Source: Syntrophotaleaceae bacterium
Lineage (GTDB): Bacteria > Desulfobacterota > Desulfuromonadia > Desulfuromonadales > Syntrophotaleaceae
DNA: 64,000 bases
Assembly (NCBI GenBank): GCA_041390365.1
Contig: JAWKQB010000003.1
Span: forward strand, 806,001 to 870,000
Reading direction: 5' to 3'
The notes under the pieces were generated by a model. It was not told where the DNA came from and did no database searches. It worked only from the letters and a program-made list of their open reading frames with translations. Both the position numbers and the translations under genes were made by a program. Positions 41,728 through 50,956 of the stretch are shown in pieces (the first letter of the stretch is position 1; each line of letters starts with the position of its first letter).

Positions 41728-42327
41728 ATGGAAAAGATTGTCGTCGCCATCACGGGAGCCTCCGGAGCCGTATACGGACTGCGGATCGTCGAGGAACTGC
41801 TGCGCGCCGGCCGCCAGGTAGTCCTTTTGCTGACCTCCAGCGGTCTGGATGTGCTCCGCTACGAGACCGGCCTGGAGTGGGAGGGCACCACATCCCAGCG
41901 GCGCCAGTTGATGCGGGACTATTTCGACGGCAGCCGGTCCCTTGAGCATTACGACGAACGGGACCTGCTCGCGCCGGTGTCCAGCGGGTCCTCGGCTGCC
42001 GACGCGGCCATCGTCGCCCCCTGCTCCATGGGCACCGCGGCCCGCATCGCCGGAGGCATGAGCGGCAACCTGATCGAAAGGGTGGCCGACGTTGCACTGA
42101 AAGAGAATCGGCCGTTGCTGCTGGTGCCGCGGGAAACCCCCTTCAACCAGATCCATCTGGAAAACCTGCTCCGCCTGTCCCGGGCGGGGGCGCGGATCGT
42201 TCCGGCCATGCCGGCTTTTTATCACCGGCCGCAGAAAATGGAAGACCTGGTCGATTTTGTGGTGGGGAAGGTGTTGGACAATCTGGGGATTGACCATCAG
42301 CTCTATCGGCGGTGGGATGATCGGTGA
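41728..42327 (+). CDS. ubiX: Flavin prenyltransferase UbiX
   Basis: A 199-aa flavoprotein that prenylates FMN to make the cofactor of UbiD decarboxylases. 'VVAITGASGAVYGLRIVEEL' at the N-terminus is the FMN-phosphate loop (GASG), 'SSGSSAADAAIVAPCSMGTAARIAGG' near residue 88 and 'LKENRPLLLVPRETPFNQIHLENLLRLSRAG' near 128 hold the conserved Ser/Arg/Glu residues of the dimethylallyl-phosphate site. The start at 41728 has AAGGA 6 nt upstream. It follows the UbiA homologue by 14 bp. Two UbiD proteins encoded in the window would need its product. Confidence 0.95.
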   Translation: MEKIVVAITGASGAVYGLRIVEELLRAGRQVVLLLTSSGLDVLRYETGLEWEGTTSQRRQLMRDYFDGSRSLEHYDERDLLAPVSSGSSAADAAIVAPCSMGTAARIAGGMSGNLIERVADVALKENRPLLLVPRETPFNQIHLENLLRLSRAGARIVPAMPAFYHRPQKMEDLVDFVVGKVLDNLGIDHQLYRRWDDR

Positions 42328-42440
42328 ATTTATTGCTTTTGTTTTTGACCTTAATTCCCTTGGGGCGCAACCCCGCGGTGTTGACCATACCTGGCCACTC
42401 CGCGACCGCGGAGCAGCTTCTTTCCTCATAGCGGATTTCA

Positions 42441-43520
42441 ATGGAAAGTTTCCTGGCATATTTTAAAAAAAAGATCGAGAACAACCAACGTCTGAGCGAA
42501 GACGACGCGCTGGCCTTGGCCCGGTGCGATGACCTGCTGGCGCTGGGCGAACTGTCGGCTTTGGCCAACCGGCGGCAGAACGGGGACCGGGTCTATTTCA
42601 ACCGCAACCGGCACATCAATTACGGCAACATCTGCGTCAATCGCTGCGCCTTCTGCGCTTTCCGGCGGGATGAGGAAGAGAGCGGGGCTTTTCTGCTGTC
42701 CCCCGAGGAGGCCGGCGAGCGGGCGGCGGTCGCTGCAGCGGCGGGTGCGACCGAAGTACACATGGTGGGAGGACTGCACCCGGAGAGACCTCTTGCCTAT
42801 TATCTGGATCTGCTGCGGGAGGTGCGACGCCGGGCGCCCGGGGTGCATATCAAGGCTTTCACCGCCGTGGAGATCGATCACCTGCACCGCCTTTCCGGGC
42901 TGCCGCTGCCAGCGCTGCTGCAAAATCTTCGGGACGCAGGGCTCGACTCCCTGCCCGGCGGCGGTGCTGAAATTTTCGCTGAAGGGGTGAGGGCAAAGAT
43001 CTGTCCCGAAAAGATATCCGGCGAACGCTGGCTGGAGGTCATGGCTGAGGTCCACCGGTCCGGCCTGCGATCCAACGCCACCATGCTCTTCGGCCACCTG
43101 GAATCCTGGGAGGACCGCATCGACCATCTGCGCCGCCTGCGTCAGCTTCAGGACGAAACCGGCGGTTTCATGGCTTTCATCCCCCTGCCTTTCCAGGACG
43201 ACAACGCCGGCCTGCCGGGTGTGAAGGGGCCGACCGGGGTGGAGATTCTCAAAACCCTGGCCGTCAGCCGCCTCTATCTCGACAAATTCCGTCATGTCAA
43301 GGCTTACTGGGTCATGCTCGGCGTCAAGTTGGCGCAGGTCTCACTGGCCTTCGGCGTTAATGATCTGGATGGAACGGTGGTGGAGGAACGGATCGGCCAT
43401 GCGGCGGGAGCCGAGTCGCCCCAGGCGCTGAGCGGGGAGGAGCTGATGAACCTGATCCGCCGGGCTGGGCGGCAGCCCGTGGAGCGGGACAGCCTCTATG
43501 TTGAAATCGGGGTGAATTGA
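42441..43520 (+). CDS. mqnE: Aminofutalosine synthase (radical SAM)
   Basis: A 359-aa radical-SAM enzyme. 'GNICVNRCAFCAFRR' near residue 57 is the CxxxCxxC-type [4Fe-4S] motif in the C-x3-C-x2-C form. 'LDSLPGGGAEIFAEGVRAKICPEKI' near 168 and 'NATMLFGHLESWEDRIDHLRRLR' near 212 are shared with MqnE and CofH relatives. MqnE joins 3-[(1-carboxyvinyl)oxy]benzoate to SAM to form aminofutalosine, step two of the futalosine menaquinone route. The start has only a weak ribosome site. mqnC follows 3 bp later and the two are surely cotranscribed. No mqnA or mqnD is in the window. Confidence 0.92.
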   Translation: MESFLAYFKKKIENNQRLSEDDALALARCDDLLALGELSALANRRQNGDRVYFNRNRHINYGNICVNRCAFCAFRRDEEESGAFLLSPEEAGERAAVAAAAGATEVHMVGGLHPERPLAYYLDLLREVRRRAPGVHIKAFTAVEIDHLHRLSGLPLPALLQNLRDAGLDSLPGGGAEIFAEGVRAKICPEKISGERWLEVMAEVHRSGLRSNATMLFGHLESWEDRIDHLRRLRQLQDETGGFMAFIPLPFQDDNAGLPGVKGPTGVEILKTLAVSRLYLDKFRHVKAYWVMLGVKLAQVSLAFGVNDLDGTVVEERIGHAAGAESPQALSGEELMNLIRRAGRQPVERDSLYVEIGVN

Positions 43521-43523
43521 CGG

Positions 43524-44588
43524 ATGCTGCTGTCGATTGCCGAAAAGATAAGTGGCGGAAAACGACTGGAGCGGGAAGAAGCCCTTTGGCTCCTGGAGGA
43601 GGGCGACCTGTTGGCGGTCGGTCGTCTCGCCGACAATGTGCGGCGACGTCTGCACCCCCAGGGACGGGTGACCTTTGTCGTCGACCGCAACGTCAACTAC
43701 ACCAACATCTGCCTTTCCGGCTGCCGGTTCTGCGCTTTTTACCGATCTCCCGGCTCTACCGAGGGTTATCTGCTCTCCCACGATGAGATCCTGGCCAAAG
43801 TCGGAGAGCTGGCCGACCAGGGCGGGACGCAGCTGCTCATGCAGGGGGGACTCCATCCAGACCTCACCGTCGACTGGTTCGAAGAGCTGTTTCGCGGCAT
43901 CCGCGAGTGGTTCCCGGACATCAGGATACACTCCCTCTCTCCGGCCGAGATTGTTCATATCGCCCAGAATTCCGGGTTGGAGGTAGCGGAATGCCTGCGG
44001 CGCCTGCGCCTAGCGGGATTGGGTTCCCTGCCGGGCGGGGGTGCGGAGCTGCTGGTCGACGAGGTCCGCCGGCGCATCTCTCCTGAAAAGATCGGCTGGC
44101 GACAATGGGCGGAAGTGATGGCCGAGGCCCATCGGCAGGGGCTGCCGACCACGGCAACCATGGTTTTCGGTTTCGGCGAGGGGACTGAGGATATCGTCGA
44201 GCATCTGTTCCGTCTGCGGGACCTGCAGCCATCCGACGGGGGCTTTACCGCTTTCATCCCCTGGACCTTTCAGCCGGGCAACACCGAACTGGGGGGCGGT
44301 GGGGCAACGGCGGTGGAGTACCTCAAGGTGGTGGCGGTTTCCCGGCTGGTGCTGGACAACATTCCCCATCTGCAGGCCAGCTGGGTCACCCAGGGGGCGG
44401 CGGTGGCCCAGACCGCGCTGTTTTTCGGCGCTAATGACATGGGCGGCACCATGCTGGAGGAGAATGTCGTGGCTGCTGCGGGGGCTACTTTTCGGCTGTC
44501 CCGGGGGGAGATTGTCCGTCTGATTCGGGGGGCTGGATTTGTGCCGGCGCGGCGGGATACGGGGTATCGGGTTTTGGAGGAGTATTAG
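43524..44588 (+). CDS. mqnC: Cyclic dehypoxanthinyl futalosine synthase (radical SAM)
   Basis: A 354-aa radical-SAM enzyme. 'TNICLSGCRFCAFYRSPGSTEGYLLS' near residue 56 carries the C-x3-C-x2-C cluster motif plus the FYR/GYxLS stretch typical of MqnC. 'GGTQLLMQGGLHPDL' near 96 and 'GLGSLPGGGAELLVDEVRRRISPEKI' near 168 follow. MqnC cyclises dehypoxanthine futalosine in menaquinone biosynthesis. It is in tandem with mqnE, from which it probably derived by duplication. It ends 20 bp before a dispersed ~240-bp repeat element. Confidence 0.94.
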   Translation: MLLSIAEKISGGKRLEREEALWLLEEGDLLAVGRLADNVRRRLHPQGRVTFVVDRNVNYTNICLSGCRFCAFYRSPGSTEGYLLSHDEILAKVGELADQGGTQLLMQGGLHPDLTVDWFEELFRGIREWFPDIRIHSLSPAEIVHIAQNSGLEVAECLRRLRLAGLGSLPGGGAELLVDEVRRRISPEKIGWRQWAEVMAEAHRQGLPTTATMVFGFGEGTEDIVEHLFRLRDLQPSDGGFTAFIPWTFQPGNTELGGGGATAVEYLKVVAVSRLVLDNIPHLQASWVTQGAAVAQTALFFGANDMGGTMLEENVVAAAGATFRLSRGEIVRLIRGAGFVPARRDTGYRVLEEY

Positions 44589-44610
44589 CGGACTTAAGGT
44601 CTAACCTTAA

Positions 44611-44849
44611 ACCGCGGGGTTTCGCCCCCGCGCGACGACCTACTTTTTTACTGCGCGGTAAAAAAGTAGGCAAAAAAGCGCGCCCCGGCTCCTTGCCCGC
44701 CTGCGGCGGGTCCCCTCCGCGGAGCAGACGTCGGGCGGGCGGAAAAAAACTCGGTCGCTTTGCTCCCTCAAACAGTTTTTCCGCCTTTTTCGCCCGCCGT
44801 CCACTCCTCTCCGGCTGCGTCACAGGGGAAAGAGAGTCAAAATCTTTTT
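44611..44849. repeat. Dispersed ~240-bp intergenic repeat element, copy A
   Basis: This stretch matches 48412-48650 at nearly every position. It contains several inverted repeats: CGCGGGGTTTCGCCCCCGCG at the start, CTACTTTTTTACTGCGCG with its complement CGCGGTAAAAAAGTAG, and GGCGGAAAAAAAC facing CAGTTTTTCCGCC. It is GC-rich with A/T runs in the loops. Translation of either strand gives a recurrent but non-conserved-looking product, so I treat it as a non-coding palindromic repeat. It lies between mqnC and hisC. Confidence 0.75.
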
Positions 44850-44924
44850 GGACCTTGGACCTTGGACCTTGGACCTTGGACCTTGGACCTTGGACCTTGG
44901 ACCTTGGACCTTGGACCTTGGACC
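44850..44924. repeat. GGACCTT heptamer tandem array, about 10.7 copies
   Basis: Ten perfect GGACCTT units plus GGACC, immediately behind repeat element copy A. The same heptamer follows copy B, with five units, so copy number varies between loci like a VNTR. Confidence 0.9.
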
Positions 44925-45003
44925 CGGCTCTCCCCCCTTGCACCCTGCCGCGATTTCCTATACTGTTTCTCTGCAAATGTCATTCAATTCAATCGGAGGC
45001 CGC

Positions 45004-46047
45004 ATGCCTTTTCTGCGTAAAAACATTGCCGCGATGGCCGGGTATGTTCCCGGGTTTCAGCCCCGGGACGAAAAGGCCTGGATCAAGCTCAACACCAACG
45101 AAAACCCCTATCCTCCGTCGCCGAAGGTGATCGAGGCGATTCTGGCCGAGGTCGGCGGGGATCTTCGAAAGTACCCTGATGCCGCCAGCGGGGCGGCGCG
45201 GGATGAGGCTGCCCGGCTCTACGGCTTCGCCCCGGACTGGGTCATCATGGCCAACGGATCGGACGAGGTGCTGAACAACCTGATCCGGGCCTGCGCCGCG
45301 GAGGGGGATGAGATTGCCTACGTTCACCCGTCCTATTCCTATTACGGTACCTTGGCGGCGGTGCAGGGGGCGAAAGTGAAAACCTTCGGCCTCGGCAAAG
45401 GCTGGACTCTGCAGGATTTTCCGGAGAGATATGAAGGAAGGCTGTTCTTCCTGACCAATCCCAACGCGCCTTTGGGGTTCTGCTTTCCCCAGTCCTTTAT
45501 CGAAGAACTGGCCGGGCGGGTCAGGGGCCTGCTGGTGGTGGACGAAGCCTACGTCGATTTTTCCGATGACAACTCCCTGGAGCTGGTTCGCCGCTGCGAA
45601 AACGTTGCGGTCACCCGCACCCTGTCCAAAAGTTATTCACTGGCCGGGATGCGGTTGGGCCTTGCCATCGCCCGGCCGCCCATTATCGCCGCCCTCAACA
45701 AGATCCGCGACCATTACAACCTGGATCGTCTGGCCCAGGCGGCGGCAGCGGCAGCTCTGCACGACCAGGAGTATTTTCAGGAGTGCATTCGAAGAATCCG
45801 GGAAACCCGGGAGTGGTTCAGCACCGAGCTGCGGGTGCTGGATTACGAGGTCATCCCCTCCTGCGGCAACTTCGTTTTCGCCACGCCGCCCGATCGCAAC
45901 GGCAAACGGGTTTATGATGCTCTCTTCGAACGCCACATCCTGGTAAGGCATTTCGGGGATCCGCTCCTGAACCACGGCCTGCGAATCTCCATCGGCACCC
46001 CTGAGGAGATGGAGAAGACCCTGGCGGCTCTGCAGGAGATCGGGTGA
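45004..46047 (+). CDS. hisC: Histidinol-phosphate aminotransferase
   Basis: A 347-aa class I/II PLP aminotransferase, subclass HisC. 'KLNTNENPYPPSPKV' near residue 26 is the signature start, 'NGSDEVLNNLIRA' near 83 the PLP-phosphate region, 'LTNPNAPLGF' near 150 the Asn/Pro block, 'VVDEAYVDFS' near 180 the Asp/Tyr pyridine contacts, and 'TRTLSKSYSLAGMRLGLAIA' near 205 contains the Schiff-base lysine. It converts imidazole-acetol phosphate to histidinol phosphate in histidine synthesis. GGAGG precedes the ATG at 45004. Its stop overlaps mutY (GTGA). Confidence 0.94.
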   Translation: MPFLRKNIAAMAGYVPGFQPRDEKAWIKLNTNENPYPPSPKVIEAILAEVGGDLRKYPDAASGAARDEAARLYGFAPDWVIMANGSDEVLNNLIRACAAEGDEIAYVHPSYSYYGTLAAVQGAKVKTFGLGKGWTLQDFPERYEGRLFFLTNPNAPLGFCFPQSFIEELAGRVRGLLVVDEAYVDFSDDNSLELVRRCENVAVTRTLSKSYSLAGMRLGLAIARPPIIAALNKIRDHYNLDRLAQAAAAAALHDQEYFQECIRRIRETREWFSTELRVLDYEVIPSCGNFVFATPPDRNGKRVYDALFERHILVRHFGDPLLNHGLRISIGTPEEMEKTLAALQEIG

Positions 46048-47120
46048 GCGAAGCGGGGCCAATATCCGACCTTCTGCTGGCCTGGTACGGCCGGGAGGGC
46101 AGGGATCTCCCCTGGCGCAACACCCGCGATCCCTACCGGATCTGGCTGTCGGAGATCATGTTGCAGCAGACGACCGTTGCAGCGGTCATTCCCTATTACC
46201 AACGCTTCCTTGACCGATTTCCCTCTGTCGGGGAGTTGGCGCAAGCGTCCATCGACGAGGTGATCGCTCTCTGGGCCGGTCTTGGCTACTATTCCCGTGC
46301 CCGCAATCTGCACGCCGCCGCCCGGGCTGTTGTGGATAAGTTCAGCGGCTTTTTCCCCGATGACCTGGAAAGGCTGATGGAGCTGCCGGGCATCGGCCGT
46401 TCCACTGCCGGCGCGATCCTGTCCATTGCCTTCGACCGCAAGGCGCCGATTCTGGACGGAAATGTCCGCAGAGTGCTGATCCGCCTGGACGCCATCACCG
46501 AACCGCCGCGCAGTCCCGCCGTGGAAAAGCGGCTCTGGCAGCGGGCCGAGGAACTGACGCCGGAGGACCGTCCGCACGATTACGCCCAGGCGATCATGGA
46601 TCTCGGGGCCACCGTGTGCACTCCGCGAAGTCCCGACTGCACGGCCTGCCCGCTGGCGAAACTGTGCCGGGCGCATGCCCTCGACCTGGTGGAGCAGCTG
46701 CCGGCGAAGCAGACGAAAAAGACCGTGCCCCTGGTGCGGCAGGCGGCTCTGGTGCTGGAGATGAACGGACGTTTCCTGGTCAGGCAACGTCCGTTGAACG
46801 GCATGCTCGGCGGACTCTGGGAGTTTCCGAGCCGGGATGTTCCTGCCGATTCCCCACCCCATACAATTGCGGAGAAATTGCTGGCAAGTTTCGATCTGCG
46901 CGGGTGCCTGGAGGCTGCGGGAACCATTCGTCACGCCTACAGTCATTTCAGGGTTGAAGTGGAACTGTTCCGGGCAAGGGTGGAGTGTGAACGGGTGACT
47001 GAAAGGCATGAAGAGGAATGGCTGTCGGCAGCGGAATTGGAAAAATTGCCACTGCACGGCGCTCATAAGAAAGTTTTACCCGTTCTCGAGAAAATCTTTT
47101 CGTTGTCAGTGAAGCGGTAG
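46044..47120 (+). CDS. mutY: A/G-specific adenine DNA glycosylase
   Basis: A 358-aa MutY. The N-terminal HhH-GPD domain shows 'EIMLQQTTVAAVIPYY' near residue 34, 'LWAGLGYYSRARNLH' near 78 and 'LMELPGIGRSTAGAI' near 115 with the hairpin and catalytic Asp region after it. 'CTPRSPDCTACPLAKLC' near 192 gives the C-x6-C-x2-C-x5-C [4Fe-4S] motif. The C-terminal NUDIX-like domain recognises 8-oxoG ('LGGLWEFPS' near 252). It removes A mispaired with 8-oxoguanine. The GTG start overlaps hisC. Oddly, the last residues (SLSVKR and stop) are read from the dispersed repeat at 47101. Confidence 0.94.
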   Translation: MSEAGPISDLLLAWYGREGRDLPWRNTRDPYRIWLSEIMLQQTTVAAVIPYYQRFLDRFPSVGELAQASIDEVIALWAGLGYYSRARNLHAAARAVVDKFSGFFPDDLERLMELPGIGRSTAGAILSIAFDRKAPILDGNVRRVLIRLDAITEPPRSPAVEKRLWQRAEELTPEDRPHDYAQAIMDLGATVCTPRSPDCTACPLAKLCRAHALDLVEQLPAKQTKKTVPLVRQAALVLEMNGRFLVRQRPLNGMLGGLWEFPSRDVPADSPPHTIAEKLLASFDLRGCLEAAGTIRHAYSHFRVEVELFRARVECERVTERHEEEWLSAAELEKLPLHGAHKKVLPVLEKIFSLSVKR

Positions 47121-47192
47121 CGGAACGGTTGTCGTTGTCGTAATCAGAATCGATAACTTTGGCGACTACGATTACGACAACGACAACGATCG
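47101..47192. repeat. GTTGTCAGTGAAGCG dispersed palindromic repeat, copy 2
   Basis: CGTTGTCAGTGAAGCG and TAGCGGAACGGTTGTCG match copy 1 at 40679. The right arm CGATTACGACAACGACAACG mirrors the left. The repeat provides the mutY stop codon and fills the gap to rnd. Confidence 0.7.
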
Positions 47193-47249
47193 GCCCTTAC
47201 TGGTACAGGTGCAAAGCCAAAGATTTTTTATTTTTTACCTGGAGAAACA

Positions 47250-48374
47250 ATGTCTTTACCTCCAATTCTGGTCGATAACACCGCCGTTGCCCGGTTCGCA
47301 GAGCGATTGCAGCAGGAAATCGTTATCGCCGTGGATCTCGAGGCGGATTCACTGCATTCCTATCAGGACAAGGTCTGTCTGCTGCAGTTTTCCACCCCTG
47401 CTGAAACCGTGCTGGTCGATCCCCTGAAAGCCTCGGACCTTTCCCCTTTCGCCCCGGCGCTATCCGACCCCTCCATCCGCAAGATCTTCCACGCCGCCGA
47501 TTACGACATCCGCTGCCTCTACCGGGATTTCCGGCTGGAGATCCGCGGCCTTTTCGATACCATGATCGCGTCCCAACTGCTGGGGGAAGAAAAGATCGGT
47601 CTGGCCGACATGCTGCGGAAATACCTGGGCGTGGAACTCGACAAGCGCTATCAGCGGGCCGACTGGTCCCAAAGGCCTCTGGAAGAGGGGATGATCCTGT
47701 ACGCTGCGGAAGACACCCGGCATCTGCATACCCTGGCCCGTATCCTGGAAGATAAACTGGTGGAAAAGGGGCGCCTCGATTGGGCCCGGGAGGAATTTGC
47801 TCTGTTGGAGCAGGTGCGGCACAGTGAGCAGGAGGGTCCCCTCTTTCTCCGTTTCAAGAAGGCGGGGACCCTGGATCGGCGCCAGTTGGGCGTGCTGGAA
47901 ACTCTTCTTCAGTGGCGGGATGGGGAGGCCAGACGGCGGGACTGTCCGCCTTTCAAGGTCGTGGGCAATGCCGCCTTGCTGGAACTGGCCCGAATTATGC
48001 CGGTGACCCTGAAAGCCCTGGTCGGCATCGAAGGGCTGCCGCCCAAACTCTCCGCACGCTACGGCCCGGCTTTTCTTCAGGCGATCGAGACAGGCAAAAG
48101 TCTGCCGGCGGAGCGGCTTCCGGTCTACCCCCGGGGTGAGCCGCGGGTGCGGGATCCGGAAGCGGAGGAGAGGGTGGCGCTGCTGAAGAAATGGCGGACC
48201 GAAAAGGCGGCGGAGCTCGAGATCGACCCTGGGGTACTGATCAATAATAATCTGCTCGAAGAGATCGCTCGCACTCAGCCGCGTGGACTGTCGGATCTGG
48301 AGAAGGTTTCCGGGATGAAGGATTGGCAGCGGCGGGAGTTGGGGGAGGGGATTCTGCAGGTGCTGCAAGGGTAA
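47250..48374 (+). CDS. rnd: Ribonuclease D
   Basis: A 374-aa DEDDy exonuclease with the E. coli RNase D layout. The acidic residues are visible: 'AVDLEADSLHSYQDKVCLLQF' near residue 27 (D and E), 'HAADYDIRCLYRDF' near 80 (D) and 'YAAEDTRHLHTL' near 152 (Y...D). Two HRDC-type helical domains follow (about 205-285 and 290-372), the second with 'RGLSDLEKVSGMKDW'. It trims tRNA and other RNA 3' ends. GGAG lies 6 nt before the ATG. It ends just before repeat element copy B. Confidence 0.92.
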   Translation: MSLPPILVDNTAVARFAERLQQEIVIAVDLEADSLHSYQDKVCLLQFSTPAETVLVDPLKASDLSPFAPALSDPSIRKIFHAADYDIRCLYRDFRLEIRGLFDTMIASQLLGEEKIGLADMLRKYLGVELDKRYQRADWSQRPLEEGMILYAAEDTRHLHTLARILEDKLVEKGRLDWAREEFALLEQVRHSEQEGPLFLRFKKAGTLDRRQLGVLETLLQWRDGEARRRDCPPFKVVGNAALLELARIMPVTLKALVGIEGLPPKLSARYGPAFLQAIETGKSLPAERLPVYPRGEPRVRDPEAEERVALLKKWRTEKAAELEIDPGVLINNNLLEEIARTQPRGLSDLEKVSGMKDWQRRELGEGILQVLQG

Positions 48375-48411
48375 CTCGCGGGATTGTGGGTTTCTCTGAG
48401 TAAGACCGCAA

Positions 48412-48650
48412 GACCGCGGGGTTTCGCCCCCGCGCGACGACCTACTTTTTTACTGCGCGGTAAAAAAGTAGGCAAAAAAGCGCGCCCCGGCTCCTTGCCC
48501 GCCTGCGGCGGGTTCCCTGCGCGGAGCAGACGTCGGGCGGGCGGAAAAAAACTCGCTCGCTGCGCTCCCTCAAACAGTTTTTCCGCCTTTTTCGCCCGCC
48601 GTCCACTCCGCTCCGGCTGCGTCACAGGGGAAGGAAGTCAAAATCTTTTT
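48412..48650. repeat. Dispersed ~240-bp intergenic repeat element, copy B
   Basis: Nearly identical to 44611-44849, in the same orientation, with a few substitutions. It lies between the convergent rnd and fumC genes and carries the same nested hairpins. Confidence 0.75.
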
Positions 48651-48685
48651 GGACCTTGGACCTTGGACCTTGGACCTTGGACCTT
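48651..48685. repeat. GGACCTT heptamer tandem array, 5 copies
   Basis: Five GGACCTT units directly behind element copy B and 10 bp before the fumC stop codon, against about eleven at copy A. Confidence 0.9.
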
Positions 48686-48695
48686 GAAACCTGCC

Positions 48696-50102
<1,407 letters not shown>

Positions 50103-50211
50103 TTTCCACTCCAAAGGGAAGGGCGGACGATCGGGGCACTGGTGGAAACAACCTGAAATGTGTCCGCAAATAAATATAATCTGAATCGATTTTTCTTCAA
50201 CAGGAGCGCAA

Positions 50212-50240
50212 AGGATAGACAAACAGTGTTTGCCTGTCAA
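50212..50240 (-). promoter_or_regulatory. Sigma-70 promoter of fumC with palindromic spacer
   Basis: Minus-strand TTGACA (50240-50235), 17-bp spacer and TATCCT (50217-50212). The spacer contains the perfect 13-bp palindrome CAAACACTGTTTG (50232-50220), a plausible repressor site. The resulting mRNA leader is about 100 nt. A second weaker match, TTGAAG-N16-TATATT, lies closer to the gene. Confidence 0.7.
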
Positions 50241-50258
50241 TGTCGCTATGGTGGAAAT

Positions 50259-50288
50259 CGTTTTCAGTGAAGCGGCAGCGACAACGAA
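50259..50288. repeat. Truncated GTTGTCAGTGAAGCG repeat, copy 3
   Basis: CGTTTTCAGTGAAGCGGCAG followed by CGACAACGAA matches the two ends of the repeats at 40679 and 47101 with the middle deleted. It lies just upstream of the HD-domain gene. Confidence 0.55.
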
Positions 50289-50305
50289 ATGGAGTTGAAA
50301 GCAAC

Positions 50306-50878
50306 ATGAAGAATCTGGCGAATTTCTTTTTCGAGGTCGGCATGCTGAAACGGACGCCCCGGACCGGTTTTCAGTTTCTCGGGTCGGGGGCGGAATCGGT
50401 GGCCGAACACTCCTTCCGCACGGCGATCATCGGCTACACCCTGGCCCGCCTGGATGGGACAGCCGATGTCGGACGGGTTCTTCGCCTCTGCCTGTTTCAC
50501 GATATTCCCGAAGCCCGTACCGGCGATCTCAATTACGTCAACAAAAAATATGTTGCCGTCGACGACAACAGGGTGGTTGAAGATTTGGCCGAGACCCTCC
50601 CTTTCGGCGACGAATACCGGGAAACCATCGAGGAATTTTCCGCCCAGCAGAGCCTGGAATCGCAGCTGGCCCACGACGCCGACCAGTTGGAGATGATTCT
50701 GGCCCTGAAGGAATACAAGGATCTCGGCAACCGCTACGCCGATGAGTGGTATCCTTTTTCCGTCAGACGCCTGAAGACCGATACCGCAAGGAAACTGGCG
50801 GAAAGCATCTGGGAAACCGATTCCAGCCTCTGGTGGTTCAACGGGGACCAGGAATGGTGGGTGAAGGGGAGTCGATGA
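50306..50878 (+). CDS. HD-domain nucleotide hydrolase (5'-deoxynucleotidase-like)
   Basis: A 190-aa HD-superfamily metallohydrolase of the YfbR/HDDC2 type. The ligands appear in order: His in 'SVAEHSFRTAIIGYTLA' near residue 35, 'LCLFHDIPEARTGDLNYV' near 66 (the HD pair plus Glu and Asp), and the distal Asp in 'LAHDADQLEMIL' near 127. Such enzymes dephosphorylate dNMPs. The length matches. The start at 50306 leaves a truncated dispersed repeat in its 5' region. It precedes serS by about 80 bp with a promoter between them. Confidence 0.88.
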   Translation: MKNLANFFFEVGMLKRTPRTGFQFLGSGAESVAEHSFRTAIIGYTLARLDGTADVGRVLRLCLFHDIPEARTGDLNYVNKKYVAVDDNRVVEDLAETLPFGDEYRETIEEFSAQQSLESQLAHDADQLEMILALKEYKDLGNRYADEWYPFSVRRLKTDTARKLAESIWETDSSLWWFNGDQEWWVKGSR

Positions 50879-50888
50879 GTTCCTATGG

Positions 50889-50917
50889 TTGACTGCCGCG
50901 AAAAGAAGTGCTAGAAG
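50889..50917 (+). promoter_or_regulatory. Sigma-70 promoter of serS
   Basis: TTGACT (50889-50894), 17-bp spacer and TAGAAG (50912-50917), 40 bp before the serS start codon. Confidence 0.55.
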
Positions 50918-50956
50918 TAATCCCCGCTATATCGGCCGAAACAGAGGGATAATGCC

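Noticed and set aside
44485..44976. A 163-codon minus-strand frame across the mqnC end, repeat element A and the heptamer array
   Set aside because: It is built from repeat DNA; the heptamer part translates as a monotonous peptide repeat, and it overlaps mqnC in antisense. The same phantom product appears at repeat B.
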